Shown piece after piece: positions 41,558 to 51,135 of a stretch of 64,000 nucleotides of DNA. The notes beneath the pieces are model-generated. The model did not search any database and was not told the origin of the DNA. It saw nothing but the letters and a program-made list of their open reading frames with translations. Each line of letters begins with the position of its first letter. Positions within the stretch are counted from its first letter, which is position 1. The DNA lies in IMG/VR virus record IMGVR_UViG_3300032116_000001, positions 310,001 through 374,000 of that record; one strand, written 5' to 3'. Source of the DNA: a virus. The translations under genes and the position numbers were made by a program.

Positions 41558-42823
41558 CTATCTTGAATTCAATAACACTCTTATTTCTTGCTGTGCCGCT
41601 AAAGTATCTTCAATTTCATACATGCGCGAATTCAACTCACCTGACACAACCTCACAATACAATCTGACCTCATCAAGCGCCTGCGTATTTTCTTCCAGCA
41701 GGGTGTTTGTGCTATCAATATGATCGTGGCCTCTCTTAATGAGAGCCATTGTATTAGACGCTTCATCAAATTTTTGAAGCAAATCAATTTTGCATTCTAG
41801 TATTTTTATATATTTAATAGCTTCTTCTTTCTGTTGCTTTAGTTTTTCATGTTGTTCCCAAAGTTGCGCAACGGTATTCTCAATTTCTTCTATCTTTGAC
41901 TGAGCCAGAATTATACTACCAGATGTATTCGCTTCTTGAAGCAAATCCATCTTAGATTTTAAAAACTCAACAAAAACTTGTATTCTTTTTGTTTGTCGGT
42001 CTTGGGTATTTTGTTGGTCTTGGGTATTTTTATTCTTACGATAATAAAAATGACCAAGTTGTAAAATGTCATGAGCCTTTTCTTTTTCTTCTTCACTGGC
42101 TCCTTCGAACACAACCTGAAAGCCTTTTTTATTCCAGTTATTCAAGGCTTTGTTGATTGCATCAAGATCATAATCACGGTCATAATCGTTAATATGAGGC
42201 CTGTAGCTTCTGGTCGCTGGGTAGTACCTATAATCCACATGGACACTCCTGGGGTGATTTATCAAAAACTCACATAATATGGTTTGATATAATTCGGATA
42301 TTAATTTATATTGATTATAGCTAAAACCCTCTGGCAATGATGATTGCTCTATGTTATTGGGCAAATCGTCGCCGAAAAATGAACACCGCTGGCGATTTTC
42401 TAAATTTACACGATTTAAATGATATCGCCAGCATGTAATTTTCTCTTGATTATTCAGTCTTGTAGCCAATGTTTTCGCTGTTTCCACAATATTGTCTTCA
42501 AATTCCCTTCCCTCTAATTCCCCTAGAAAAATATCTAAGATAATTTGATAATTTTGCGGGATTGTTTCCACAAGTTTATTCTTTGCTTTACCAAGACTAG
42601 AAATCAGTGAGACTGTTTGCGAACAGGCTTCTTTGGCTTTTGCCTCAATATTTTGGGACAACTTAATGATTGCGTTAATGTCAGACATTGCCTGCTCTGT
42701 GGGTGACTTTTTGAACATGTCAAAAAATGATTCAGGTTGATCCGATGACTGGATAGTAACTCCTGACGACTTGCGTCGAATGCGTGTAAATAATCGGTGA
42801 AAGAACAAAATAATTCTTCTCAT
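41558..42823 (-). CDS. coiled-coil protein, 421 aa
   Basis: Basic N-terminus (MRRIILFFHRLFTRIRRKS), then helical body. Long heptad-like coiled coil from about residue 285 (SKIEEIENTVAQLWEQHEKL and on). No enzyme motif. Could be structural or membrane-associated. Not recognised. Confidence 0.65.
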   Translation of the reverse strand: MRRIILFFHRLFTRIRRKSSGVTIQSSDQPESFFDMFKKSPTEQAMSDINAIIKLSQNIEAKAKEACSQTVSLISSLGKAKNKLVETIPQNYQIILDIFLGELEGREFEDNIVETAKTLATRLNNQEKITCWRYHLNRVNLENRQRCSFFGDDLPNNIEQSSLPEGFSYNQYKLISELYQTILCEFLINHPRSVHVDYRYYPATRSYRPHINDYDRDYDLDAINKALNNWNKKGFQVVFEGASEEEKEKAHDILQLGHFYYRKNKNTQDQQNTQDRQTKRIQVFVEFLKSKMDLLQEANTSGSIILAQSKIEEIENTVAQLWEQHEKLKQQKEEAIKYIKILECKIDLLQKFDEASNTMALIKRGHDHIDSTNTLLEENTQALDEVRLYCEVVSGELNSRMYEIEDTLAAQQEIRVLLNSR

Positions 42824-42851
42824 GTCTATATCTACGATGAATACACGCAGA

Positions 42852-43454
42852 TTATCGCCTAAACTTAGTCGTCTTTAGTTCTTTATCCGATCTGGCAAAT
42901 TTAATTCCATCATTCAGTGCTTGAGATAACCTTTTATTCAGCGATGGCCTTTCTGATTCTATACGAATGCCTTTCTTTTTTGCTTCTCCAACACACATAT
43001 CAAATCGCGCCTTTGTTTCACGAGCGTCAACAATGGCGTTGTGTTCATTATCGCTCATTGATGGGAATTCTTCAATCCCTACAAGTTCTTTGAGTTGCTG
43101 AATGTCTCTGCAAAACATTGGCCAAGTATCAGGAAGGTGAATCATCTTTCCGTAAAGCTGGCAAAGAGCCACCCAGTCATATCCTGAGAAATCAGCCCAG
43201 AACTCTGGATGATCGCCAACGAAAGCAATAATATCTTTTGCTATCTGTGATTTAGTTTTCCATTCAGGTGAGCTTTTCGGGGGTAGTTGATTGATTACGT
43301 GCTGCTTTAACCAAGCATCTTTATTGATTTTTTCCCAATTGGCGTCTTTGACACAGGCATAATATTCACTCCCGTCTTCCCCGATTATAGCAATCGAAAT
43401 CAAATCAATAGAACTACCATCTTCCAAAAACTCTGTGTCAAAGAAAAACTTCAT
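42852..43454 (-). CDS. RNase AS-like 3'-5' exoribonuclease
   Basis: 200 residues. FFFDTEFLEDGSSIDLISIA gives the first DEDD acidic pair (DTE), WADFSGYDWVALCQLYG the second Asp, and HNAIVDAR the final His and Asp, a DEDDh arrangement. Matches the RNase AS / Rv2179c type. RNase AS trims 3' poly(A)-like RNA tails. It may act in RNA turnover or tRNA 3' processing during infection. Confidence 0.82.
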   Translation of the reverse strand: MKFFFDTEFLEDGSSIDLISIAIIGEDGSEYYACVKDANWEKINKDAWLKQHVINQLPPKSSPEWKTKSQIAKDIIAFVGDHPEFWADFSGYDWVALCQLYGKMIHLPDTWPMFCRDIQQLKELVGIEEFPSMSDNEHNAIVDARETKARFDMCVGEAKKKGIRIESERPSLNKRLSQALNDGIKFARSDKELKTTKFRR

Positions 43455-43466
43455 TGAAAATATCCC

Positions 43467-44318
43467 TTAGGTTAAAACAATCTTCTTTTGATCCACTGTG
43501 ATTTTCAGGCCCTTGGCCACAGCTACATCGCGCACAAACACCCATCCCGCGCCCTTCTCGTCGATTTCAGCGATTTGAATTTGAGGTTTAATGTTTCCAG
43601 TGCCCCATGTGAGCACGCGACCACGAACCACCAAGGTGCCATTGGGATCGATAGCCATAAGAAAATCTCTAGCCCGAACCATCAAGCGACCATCTTTCAA
43701 TCGCGTGTTCTCAAAAGTCTTCCCATCAGGCAACACGATCACGAAATCATTGTCTTCCGTCGTGTCTTCAGGCACAGAAGTATTCATCAGTGCAGCTACA
43801 CGACTCACAACATCAGCCTTCGTCACTTTGAGGCCAGGACAGGTTTTCGTTGTCTTAGGATCGTCACGATGGAATTTGATCGTGTCTGCTTCGACACCAA
43901 GTGCTTCACACATGATCGCTAACGCAGCCATAGAATTATCTCGTACTTTTGCCCCACGACCAGTGTCGAAACTTTCCCTATCGTAGTATCCCAACATCTC
44001 AACACCCCAGCTGTTACGATTGAAACTCACTGCGTGAACACCACGACGATCCATGCGCTGGAACAGGATGATGCCGTCTCCCTGATCGTCCACAAACACG
44101 TGTGGCGCACCATTCCAATCCATTGTGTTTTCGTAATAATGCTTCAAATTCAGTAAGTGTTGATTGCTGAGGCCATTTGGACGATTGGCCAAATTAGGCT
44201 GACCAGTGTGGTGGAGTGTGACAAATCGGGGCTTAAAAGAACCAAAAGTCAGTGATTTCAAATATGATCTGAACTCTTCGCGAGTCATTCGTTTGCCGAT
44301 ATAAGGAATTGTGCCCAT
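43467..44318 (-). CDS. N-acetylmuramoyl-L-alanine amidase (endolysin)
   Basis: 283 residues. Amidase_2/PGRP fold: zinc ligands His in TLHHTGQ (about residue 36), His in IKFHRDDP, and Cys in KTCPGLKV. Also HVFVDDQG, GVHAVSFNRNSWGVEM. It cuts the amide between MurNAc and L-Ala. The C-terminal 95 residues (VLPDGKTFENTRLKDGRLMV and on) resemble a stalk or copper-amine-oxidase N-like wall-binding domain. No signal peptide, so release would need a holin, none identified. Confidence 0.88.
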   Translation of the reverse strand: MGTIPYIGKRMTREEFRSYLKSLTFGSFKPRFVTLHHTGQPNLANRPNGLSNQHLLNLKHYYENTMDWNGAPHVFVDDQGDGIILFQRMDRRGVHAVSFNRNSWGVEMLGYYDRESFDTGRGAKVRDNSMAALAIMCEALGVEADTIKFHRDDPKTTKTCPGLKVTKADVVSRVAALMNTSVPEDTTEDNDFVIVLPDGKTFENTRLKDGRLMVRARDFLMAIDPNGTLVVRGRVLTWGTGNIKPQIQIAEIDEKGAGWVFVRDVAVAKGLKITVDQKKIVLT

Positions 44319-44368
44319 ATTTTAGATTTATTTTTTTATGGACACAATTCCTGCTTTGCGATTTTCAA

Positions 44369-45154
44369 CTATCGAAGCGGATTGTGTTTATTTTCTTTGT
44401 TATGCCTCATTAAAATGCTTGGCCAAAACGTTTCAGGCGGATATGATAGAATTTTTTTCTCAATTTTCTTTTTTAGAAAAATCTTGTGAAAATATGCAGT
44501 TAAAAACCTCCAGCCATCGGCTCTTATCACCACCAAGCATCTTCGCATAGGATCAAAATCCACAATCATAAAACGCTTTTTGTTTGACATTTTGGTTCCA
44601 GCCATGACGAAATTATACTTTTCGGGGCTCCATGTGTGAGACAGACAAGTATAATTAATTGGCAAAAGGTAAAAACCAGTTTTTGACTTAGGAATGCTAA
44701 TTTTGTAAGGTGGGTTCATTTTCATTTCAGTCTTAAAATATAAATATTTTGATTCCATTATGATCTTATCATACGTGTTTGCAAAGGTTTGAATGCCTCT
44801 GTGAAAAAGCCAACTGAGGCAGAATATACCGTCTGTTCGGGCTGTTAAGTATTGGAGTTTCTTGGGATCATTTCGGACAATTCTTATTTTCATATCAGTC
44901 CCGACTACCTTTGAGCCTTCTATTTTAAGAAACGCAGACGACATGTCCTGATATTTGAGTTCTGCCATTGCCCAAGGTTTTGTGGGCCAAAATAAATCAT
45001 ATGTCACTTTAACATGCGCTGGTTTAATAGCTAAATTGGGATCGAGTCCGATCACTTCAGGAGATACTTGATATTTTTTGGGGTCTATCAAAACATTTTC
45101 ATGTTTAGTGGGCACGAGAGTTATTGTTTTCATTTCCATATTATTAAATTCCAA
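44369..45154 (-). CDS. hypothetical protein, 261 aa
   Basis: Basic, beta-rich, with many Lys and aromatic residues ([31 protein letters not shown]). No motif recognised. Its start overlaps the end of the COG0523 gene by 11 bases, so they are likely co-transcribed. Confidence 0.6.
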   Translation of the reverse strand: MEFNNMEMKTITLVPTKHENVLIDPKKYQVSPEVIGLDPNLAIKPAHVKVTYDLFWPTKPWAMAELKYQDMSSAFLKIEGSKVVGTDMKIRIVRNDPKKLQYLTARTDGIFCLSWLFHRGIQTFANTYDKIIMESKYLYFKTEMKMNPPYKISIPKSKTGFYLLPINYTCLSHTWSPEKYNFVMAGTKMSNKKRFMIVDFDPMRRCLVVIRADGWRFLTAYFHKIFLKKKIEKKILSYPPETFWPSILMRHNKENKHNPLR

Positions 45155-46232
45155 GCATTTGTTTGAAGGGATCGTTTTCTTCGGAATAATTATTTTCTTC
45201 CCATTTTAACAACTCGCTATCTGTCAAAATACAATTATTCCAGAGTGACTCTATTTGTTTTTTGTCTATTCCTATGCCAATGAAAACGATTTGTGACATA
45301 GGAGTTTCATTTCCCCATGGCATGCAATACTCGACAACACGCTGGTTACCAGCTTGAGCAATGATATATTTGTAATTGGGATTTGAGCTTGTATAAAACC
45401 ATCCCTTAACGCGCAATGCGCCTTTCCATTCTTTTTTCATGGCTTCTGCCACTCTTTCAGATTTTAGGGGCATGTTCGTAGAAAAGACAAAACTACTAAA
45501 GCCGTATTCATCAATCTCAGATTCATGACCGTTATGAAGTTCTTCCCACCAGCCTGGATGTTGTGTTGCTTGATGCATGTTAAACAATTCAGTGTCCAGA
45601 ATTTCATCAATATTAACTTCTCCATTGGTGGCAGTAATTATCTTTGATTTCGGATTCATCTTTTTCACAAAAGACAAAACTTCTTGTTTCTTGTCTTCGC
45701 TTACAAGATCGCATTTATTCACAACAATGATGTCTGCAAATTCAATTTGATCGACAAGCAATTGGCTTAGGGGCTTTTCGGCTCCATCCGCTGCATGATT
45801 TTGTTTAAGATTTTCCACGATTGATGAAGCATCAACAACTGTCACCATAGCGTCTAGCCGCGCAATATCTCCAAGCACTCTATTGTCGTCAATTGGCATT
45901 GCAAATGTATTCGCCACGGGCATAGGTTCGGATATACCCGTGGATTCTACGATCAAATAATCATACTTTTCCTCAAGTGCCAATCGGGAAATTTCTTTTA
46001 GCAAATCTTGCCTTAAAGTACAACAAATACAACCATTTGTCAACTCAACAACATCTTCATCGGCTCTGACAATCTTGCCTTTAATAGACTCAGCATCGAT
46101 GTTAATTTCAGACATGTCATTAATAATCAAGGCAACTTTATATTTATTTTGATTACTAAGAATATGATTCAATAAAGTAGTTTTGCCCGCGCCTAAAAAG
46201 CCCGACAAAACTGAAACTGGCAATTTATTCAT
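45144..46232 (-). CDS. COG0523/CobW-like G3E GTPase, metal chaperone
   Basis: 362 residues. Walker [16 protein letters not shown] at residues 9-23, zinc motif CICC in [12 protein letters not shown], Walker B/Mg region VESTGISEP, guanine motif NKCDL. C-terminal CobW domain ends [22 protein letters not shown]0523 proteins move Zn, Co or other metals to client enzymes. One cellular client of the ZNG1 branch is methionine aminopeptidase, and this phage has one at 26587. Metal identity unknown. Confidence 0.9.
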   Translation of the reverse strand: MNKLPVSVLSGFLGAGKTTLLNHILSNQNKYKVALIINDMSEINIDAESIKGKIVRADEDVVELTNGCICCTLRQDLLKEISRLALEEKYDYLIVESTGISEPMPVANTFAMPIDDNRVLGDIARLDAMVTVVDASSIVENLKQNHAADGAEKPLSQLLVDQIEFADIIVVNKCDLVSEDKKQEVLSFVKKMNPKSKIITATNGEVNIDEILDTELFNMHQATQHPGWWEELHNGHESEIDEYGFSSFVFSTNMPLKSERVAEAMKKEWKGALRVKGWFYTSSNPNYKYIIAQAGNQRVVEYCMPWGNETPMSQIVFIGIGIDKKQIESLWNNCILTDSELLKWEENNYSEENDPFKQMLGI

Positions 46233-46237
46233 ATTTT

Positions 46238-47188
46238 TTACTCCATAATTAGTCCAAAATCTTGTGGTTTTTGCTTTTTCTTCGGCTTTGGACCATCGGT
46301 GATTACAATCGATGTTGCGTGCAATACAGGCCGAACGTATACCATGCCTCCGACATCAGCCATCACGGCAAAATCAGTTGTGTCTGGCTCACCTTCTGCA
46401 GAATCAGTAACTACTTGAACTTTATAGCCATGCTGCACCAAAAGCTTTTGTGCAGCATACAAAAAGGCCGCATGACTGTTCTCAAATGTAAAAAACTTCC
46501 TCAATGCTTCTCTGAAATTTTCCAATTCGTCATTGTTGTTATTATCCTTAATGCTCCAGTTTTCTGGGTGCAACAACGCTAAATCAAACCGATATGGCGA
46601 ATCTTTTGCAAGTTGACTAGTTCCACTATTGGGTTCAGTGATTAATGCATTCGGCACGCTCTTAACGTAATCTATGATCTGCTTGAGTTCGGGGTCAATT
46701 TTATTTCTGTATTCATTCACCATTTTTTCAAGCTTTGAATTAATATCGTCCCATGATCGTGCTTCAGCTGACTCATCAAGACTGTACAAATCATCGAGTG
46801 TTGCAGCCAAGGCCTCGATGAATTCATTGGCCTCCTCTTCGCTGCGAAGAGTGTTTTCGGGCCACATAGATATTTTAGGAGCAACAATCTGCATTTCGTT
46901 TAACGATTTGATATTTAATCTAAAGTATCCCCATGCGGCATGGTCGATATTTAAGAAAATGTCATGGTACAAAGTGTCTCTTTCAGAAAACATATCCTGG
47001 GGAACAATCTGAAATGGATGATGCAGTCCAGAATCGCAAAGGCCCAGTGATAACGTCTTTTGAGATAAATTTTGCGCTAGTTTAACGAGGTCTTGATTGT
47101 CTTCCACCCAAACAGCAATTGATGCCATAAGCGCATATTGCTCATTGCGCTTTACTTTCTTATGAATTATTTTACCGATGTCGCTCAT
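46238..47188 (-). CDS. hypothetical protein, 316 aa
   Basis: Start set at ATG 47188 ([11 protein letters not shown]); the longer frame has Cys-rich unlikely text. Contains [20 protein letters not shown] and a C-terminal [20 protein letters not shown]. Helical middle. No domain recognised. Five bases before the COG0523 gene, same operon. Confidence 0.62.
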   Translation of the reverse strand: MSDIGKIIHKKVKRNEQYALMASIAVWVEDNQDLVKLAQNLSQKTLSLGLCDSGLHHPFQIVPQDMFSERDTLYHDIFLNIDHAAWGYFRLNIKSLNEMQIVAPKISMWPENTLRSEEEANEFIEALAATLDDLYSLDESAEARSWDDINSKLEKMVNEYRNKIDPELKQIIDYVKSVPNALITEPNSGTSQLAKDSPYRFDLALLHPENWSIKDNNNNDELENFREALRKFFTFENSHAAFLYAAQKLLVQHGYKVQVVTDSAEGEPDTTDFAVMADVGGMVYVRPVLHATSIVITDGPKPKKKQKPQDFGLIME

Positions 47189-47300
47189 AGTGAATCTGTT
47201 TAATATATTGGCAAAAACCAAATGGATTATACAGAAATAACAATGCGTGCAAGAAGGACATTGAGTTCGATCCGAATAATATTTGATTTGAGAGTGTCTA

Positions 47301-47837
47301 ATGATCAAACTGTCAGAAATCATTCAGCAATATGAAACAATTGGCGATCATAAAACCGCGGACATTCTTGATAATTTTCTATTTAGGCATGCGCGTGCCG
47401 TTGCTAATCGTCGCATGGCCCAATATGATCAAAGCGAAGAAATTGATTGGACCCAGCCCGATGCCTGGAAGCAAACCTTAAAAAATAAACAAACTGAAGC
47501 CTCTCCGATTAAAAACGAAGTTCAGCTTGAGTCATTGCCAAAAGACACAAGAAGAATGATTGAATTAATGAGATCAGGAAAAGTTCCAGGAGAATTATCG
47601 CGAAAAGAGTTTGAAAAAATAGTCAGATCACTGGGATTCGACGTTGCAGATACAACTAAGCACTTTGCTATATCGCACCCCGATCTGGTCGGGCATCCTA
47701 TTTTTGAAACAGGCGTGATCGCCTCTCTTAATGATCACGCTCATGGACAAAAGGGAAGAATGCATTTTAAAGCAATGGAAGACTTAAAAGATGCAATTAG
47801 ATATATGCATCCGCATTTTTTCAATAAAAATAAATAA
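47301..47837 (+). CDS. tagged protein with HicA-like C-terminal region
   Basis: 178 residues. N-terminus IIQQYETIGDHKTADILDNF, LFRHAR is a divergent helical module. C-terminal 70 residues (SRKEFEKIVRSLGFDVADTT, KHFAISHP, SLNDHAHGQKGR) have the feel of a HicA/dsRBD-like fold (K-x-x-x-x-L-x-x-x-G-F...H), without the exact G-S-H. Toxin activity is only a possibility. Confidence 0.6.
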   Translation: MIKLSEIIQQYETIGDHKTADILDNFLFRHARAVANRRMAQYDQSEEIDWTQPDAWKQTLKNKQTEASPIKNEVQLESLPKDTRRMIELMRSGKVPGELSRKEFEKIVRSLGFDVADTTKHFAISHPDLVGHPIFETGVIASLNDHAHGQKGRMHFKAMEDLKDAIRYMHPHFFNKNK

Positions 47838-47862
47838 AGTAAATTGTATAATTGTGATCAGA

Positions 47863-48096
47863 ATGGATAAATTCAATCATTTAGTCGGCAAAAAACTTGT
47901 AAACGCAAGTGAAGTTACATCACTTGAGGGAAGTCATATTGCACAGCAAACAGTAGAGCAACTGGCCATTAAAAATGGCCTAAAGTCTGTTAGAATCTGT
48001 GTTGACAATGGATTCACTGATATGGAATTTCGCGAAGATAGACTCAAAGTGACGACCGATGATCGGGGCATTATTAAGCGCGTGGGCGTAGGTTAA
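47863..48096 (+). CDS. I78-like peptidase inhibitor, 77 aa
   Basis: ATG 47863 chosen; the frame extends upstream through the previous gene end. VGKKLVNASEV, then VRICVDNGFTDMEFREDRLK and RGIIKRVGVG. This is the pattern of potato-inhibitor-like I78 proteins (G-x...R-x-x...T-x-x-x-R-x-D-R-x-x-V...I-x-x-V). No signal peptide. May guard phage proteins from host or phage proteases. Confidence 0.65.
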   Translation: MDKFNHLVGKKLVNASEVTSLEGSHIAQQTVEQLAIKNGLKSVRICVDNGFTDMEFREDRLKVTTDDRGIIKRVGVG

Positions 48097-48353
48097 CTAA
48101 GAGCCTTTCTTAAACGATCAGAAATGCTTTCCAAAGCATCATTCCAGCCCTTATGGTATTCGCTTGAGTTTTCTGATCGCTCTTCCTCGATTATCGCAAG
48201 CATTTCTTTAATTGCTTGCGATAATTTTTGATTTTCCTTGTGGATTGTTTCTGATCGTTTTCCTATAAGAAACATTTCATTCAGCAGTTCTCTTTTTTCT
48301 GCTTCGTGATTTTTGATCATTTGTTCTAAATGATTATTTTGCGGTAAGCTCAT
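48093..48353 (-). CDS. coiled-coil protein, 86 aa
   Basis: Helical throughout with heptads (LEQMIKNHEAEKRELLNEM, LSQAIKEMLAIIEEE). No known family. Converges on the inhibitor gene with a four-base overlap. A 29-codon frame overlaps its start (48334-48423) and is not called. Confidence 0.55.
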   Translation of the reverse strand: MSLPQNNHLEQMIKNHEAEKRELLNEMFLIGKRSETIHKENQKLSQAIKEMLAIIEEERSENSSEYHKGWNDALESISDRLRKALS

Positions 48354-48427
48354 CGTTGAACTCCTTCGGGACTAATTTAGCCCTTTGGTATTTTTCTTCA
48401 AGTTTAATTGTGTTTTCCTGCATTATT

Positions 48428-49225
48428 TTACTTATCGTGGTTGCCAATCCAGTCAGGACATCCTTTCCATCCCTTGTTTTTGTATGTAAGGTGTGGACAT
48501 GACGGAATGTTATATGGTCTTTCTTCAGATGCAGAAAACTTATTCCAATCCTGCGAACTTTGGAGTCCCAGTGATCGAACATAATCCCGAGCAGATTCAA
48601 AATCAAGAAACTTTCCTCCTCTTCGCCTAGTTTTTGTACCAAGCCAATCACCATAGCCTTCCCATCCTTGGTTCTCATATTTTTTACAAGGCAACCACGG
48701 TATGTTATTGGGCTTTTGACCTGATTTGCAATAGGAAAACCATTCTTTCGCGTTTTTCAATCCCAGTGATCGAGCATAATCGCGAGCAGACTCAAAATCA
48801 AGATATTGGCGGTATCGATATGATACTGATTTAGTACCAAGCCAATCACCAAGAGAAACCCATCCTTTATCTTTGTAGATAGACCTTGGTGCTGAAGGTA
48901 TATTACTGGGCCTTTGACCAGATTTAATATAAGCTTCCCATTCTTTTGCATTTTTCAAATTCAATGACCGAACATAATCGCGAGCAGACTCAAAATCAAG
49001 GTATTGACGATTTCTTGGTGATAATCTATTATTTCCTAACCAATCCCCCCATCCTTTCCATCCTTGATCTTTGTAAACTGTGGTCGGTGAGCTAGGAATA
49101 TTACAGGGCTTCAGGCCCGATCTGCAATAAGATAGCCAATCTGTGAAACTTTTTAAATTCAATGACTGAACATAATCGCGAGCAGACTCAAAATCAAGAT
49201 ACTTGCTTGTTTTAGTAATTGACAT
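48428..49225 (-). CDS. integrase-repeat protein, four repeats
   Basis: 265 residues that are nearly all four tandem ~66-residue units: LDFESARDYVRSLxL...W..Y..SG..P.NIP..P...YK..GW.G..DWLG. This is the phage-integrase repeat unit (INT_rpt type). The unit is thought to bind DNA but is poorly studied. Shares its first dozen residues and about 45 bases of upstream DNA with the giant gene at 51122. Confidence 0.78.
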   Translation of the reverse strand: MSITKTSKYLDFESARDYVQSLNLKSFTDWLSYCRSGLKPCNIPSSPTTVYKDQGWKGWGDWLGNNRLSPRNRQYLDFESARDYVRSLNLKNAKEWEAYIKSGQRPSNIPSAPRSIYKDKGWVSLGDWLGTKSVSYRYRQYLDFESARDYARSLGLKNAKEWFSYCKSGQKPNNIPWLPCKKYENQGWEGYGDWLGTKTRRRGGKFLDFESARDYVRSLGLQSSQDWNKFSASEERPYNIPSCPHLTYKNKGWKGCPDWIGNHDK

Positions 49226-49379
49226 AATTATTATATGATTGTGAAATAAATAAAAAGGGGATTTTTAAACTACAATCATATCCAAGAAAGCACTTTGTGA
49301 CAATAATCAATGCGCGAAAAAATTCCCCATTGTTTTAACATACGGAACATGGTACTAGAACAATGGGGAATTTTGAAGA
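49226..49379. terminator. 16-bp perfect hairpin and shared upstream sequence
   Basis: AAAATTCCCCATTGTT (49319-49334) pairs with AACAATGGGGAATTTT (49359-49374). On the minus strand it is followed by T-run, terminating 49380. The part next to 49225 carries TATAATA six bases before ATG, as at 55352. Confidence 0.7.
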
Positions 49380-50147
49380 TCAATCATCAATCGTTTCATA
49401 AGATGATCGAGCGCGAGGTTGATCTTGTGCTTGGGCCTTTTTTACCTCTTGCCCTCTTTTTGAATCATGCTCTAAGTTACGACGCTTCATGTTAAATTTA
49501 AACTTAATTACTTGCAGTCGCGCCCATTCAGTAAGACTTCCAAGAACTTTAACATCTTGATCAATCATGATATCAATTTTCTTCACCATGAGTGTTTTTG
49601 GCATCGCGCCATCAAGGGCTATGAAAACATTTTCGCTGAATTTTTTCATATTGGCAAGGCCAACGACGGGATGGTTAAATTTAAGATACGGATCACATTT
49701 TACAGTGTAAATTGCTTTAATCCTGCGGTAGCGGGTGCTGCCGAAAAGCCTTGCGTACCAGGGAACAATCATTTTGTCATAATCAAGGCGAGTGCTGAAA
49801 TGTATGTTTATAAGTTGATTTTCCCATGCCCCTCTCTTCATGGCGTCCATACTCTTGAACGTCACGGCCACTGACTGAATATGTCTATGACTTCGGGGAA
49901 CTGGTTCAGACGCTGCTGCACCCCACATACCTTGTGTCGCCGTTCTGATGGCAACTTCCATGTCTTTAAACGGCTGGTCTTCACTAAGCTCAACTCCAAT
50001 TTCTGCCCAGTTTTTGCGAATTTCTTTCCAGTGGTCCTCATTGATTGACGCAGCGGTCGCATCATGTTGTGAGTTGTTTTGAACGGGAGAAAATTTTATA
50101 TCTTTCTCCACAGTCTTTTTTGTCCTTTTGTTTTTATTTTTTGACAT
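49380..50147 (-). CDS. hypothetical protein, 255 aa, paralogue A
   Basis: N-terminus is Lys-rich and disordered (MSKNKNKRTKKTVEKD). Core has W-x-x-x-R-K-x-W-x-E-x-G-V-E-L-S-E-D and an aromatic strand (YDKMIVPWYARLF). C-terminus RARSSYETIDD is identical in type to its neighbour at 50266. About half the residues agree. Function unknown. Confidence 0.65.
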   Translation of the reverse strand: MSKNKNKRTKKTVEKDIKFSPVQNNSQHDATAASINEDHWKEIRKNWAEIGVELSEDQPFKDMEVAIRTATQGMWGAAASEPVPRSHRHIQSVAVTFKSMDAMKRGAWENQLINIHFSTRLDYDKMIVPWYARLFGSTRYRRIKAIYTVKCDPYLKFNHPVVGLANMKKFSENVFIALDGAMPKTLMVKKIDIMIDQDVKVLGSLTEWARLQVIKFKFNMKRRNLEHDSKRGQEVKKAQAQDQPRARSSYETIDD

Positions 50148-50224
50148 GTTTTTACATACCTTTGTTTTTTATGGGCTCGTCAATGCCATTGTTCCACAAT
50201 AAAATCCATAAGCAATTGTAATTC

Positions 50225-50250
50225 GAAAGCCCCGTATTACAGGGGCTTTC
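50225..50250. terminator. bidirectional terminator
   Basis: GAAAGCCCC (50225-50233) with GGGGCTTTC (50242-50250), loop GTATTACA. Near copy at 51110. Confidence 0.75.
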
Positions 50251-50265
50251 AGGGATTTCTGAAGA

Positions 50266-51033
50266 TCAATCATCAATCGTTTCATAAGATGATCGAGCAT
50301 GGAGCTGGTCTGGCGCTCGACCTCTTTTCACATCATGCTCTGCTTTGCGACGCTTATTGTTAAATTTAAACTTAATTACTTGCATTTTCATCCATTTGGT
50401 AAGATTGCCCAAGCCTGTAACATCTTGATCAATTTTGACATTAATCTTCTTTATAATGAATGTTTTAGGAATCGTGGCACTGATGGCTTTATAAGCATTT
50501 TCGTGAATAGTTTTTGCATCAGAATTAATAGTTATAGGATGAAGCAAATCAAGATATGGTTCAAATCCCACAGTGTAGACTGCCTTAACACTGCGAAAAC
50601 GCTTAAAGTTGAAAATCCTTACATGCCACGGCATAATCATTTTATCATATTTAAGCCCAGTGTTAAAGTGTATGTTCATGATTTGTGTCTCCCATTCACC
50701 TTTTTTTAAGCCCTTTGGGCTTGTGATTTTGACGTTCACCAATTTTCTACCCTGATGGGCTGTTGAGTTGTTTATCATCTGAGTTTGTCTTGTCACGTCC
50801 CACAATGGTTCCGCCGCACCGCTAATGGCATTTTTCATGTCTTCAATAGGCTTGTCCTCGCTAAGTTCAACTCCGTGTTCTGACCAAGACTTACGAAGTG
50901 ATGACCAGTGTTCCTCATTATGACTTAGCAACATGGGAGTCGCACCGTGGCGCGAATAGGCTTTAGAAACAGGAATTGTTACCTTATTTTCGACAGATTT
51001 TTTTGTCGCTTCGTTATTTTTATTTTTTGACAT
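50266..51033 (-). CDS. hypothetical protein, 255 aa, paralogue B
   Basis: ATG 51033 gives MSKNKNNEATKK and the same length as paralogue A; the upstream in-frame start is less likely. Same order of motifs (HGVELSEDKP, YDKMIMPWHVRIF, KKINVKIDQDV, SSYETIDD). The upstream DNA of both genes is also alike over about 120 bases, so the whole unit was duplicated. Confidence 0.65.
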   Translation of the reverse strand: MSKNKNNEATKKSVENKVTIPVSKAYSRHGATPMLLSHNEEHWSSLRKSWSEHGVELSEDKPIEDMKNAISGAAEPLWDVTRQTQMINNSTAHQGRKLVNVKITSPKGLKKGEWETQIMNIHFNTGLKYDKMIMPWHVRIFNFKRFRSVKAVYTVGFEPYLDLLHPITINSDAKTIHENAYKAISATIPKTFIIKKINVKIDQDVTGLGNLTKWMKMQVIKFKFNNKRRKAEHDVKRGRAPDQLHARSSYETIDD

Positions 51034-51109
51034 GTTTTTACATCCCTTTGTTTTTATAGGCTTGCCAATACCATTATTCCACAATAAAATATATAAACGA
51101 TTGTGATTC

Positions 51110-51135
51110 GAAAGCCCCGCATTACAGGGGCTTTC
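51110..51135. terminator. terminator overlapping the end of the helicase gene
   Basis: GAAAGCCCC (51110-51118) with GGGGCTTTC (51127-51135), loop GCATTACA. Its arm encodes the last codons of the gene at 51122. Confidence 0.75.

Noticed and set aside
47301-48353. Toxin-antitoxin pair (HicA-like plus neighbour)
   Set aside because: The HicA resemblance is weak, no HicB-like partner is adjacent, and the gene carries the virion-type helical module.
48334-48423. 29-codon minus ORF before the coiled-coil gene
   Set aside because: No ribosome-binding site and only overlap evidence. Too short to support.
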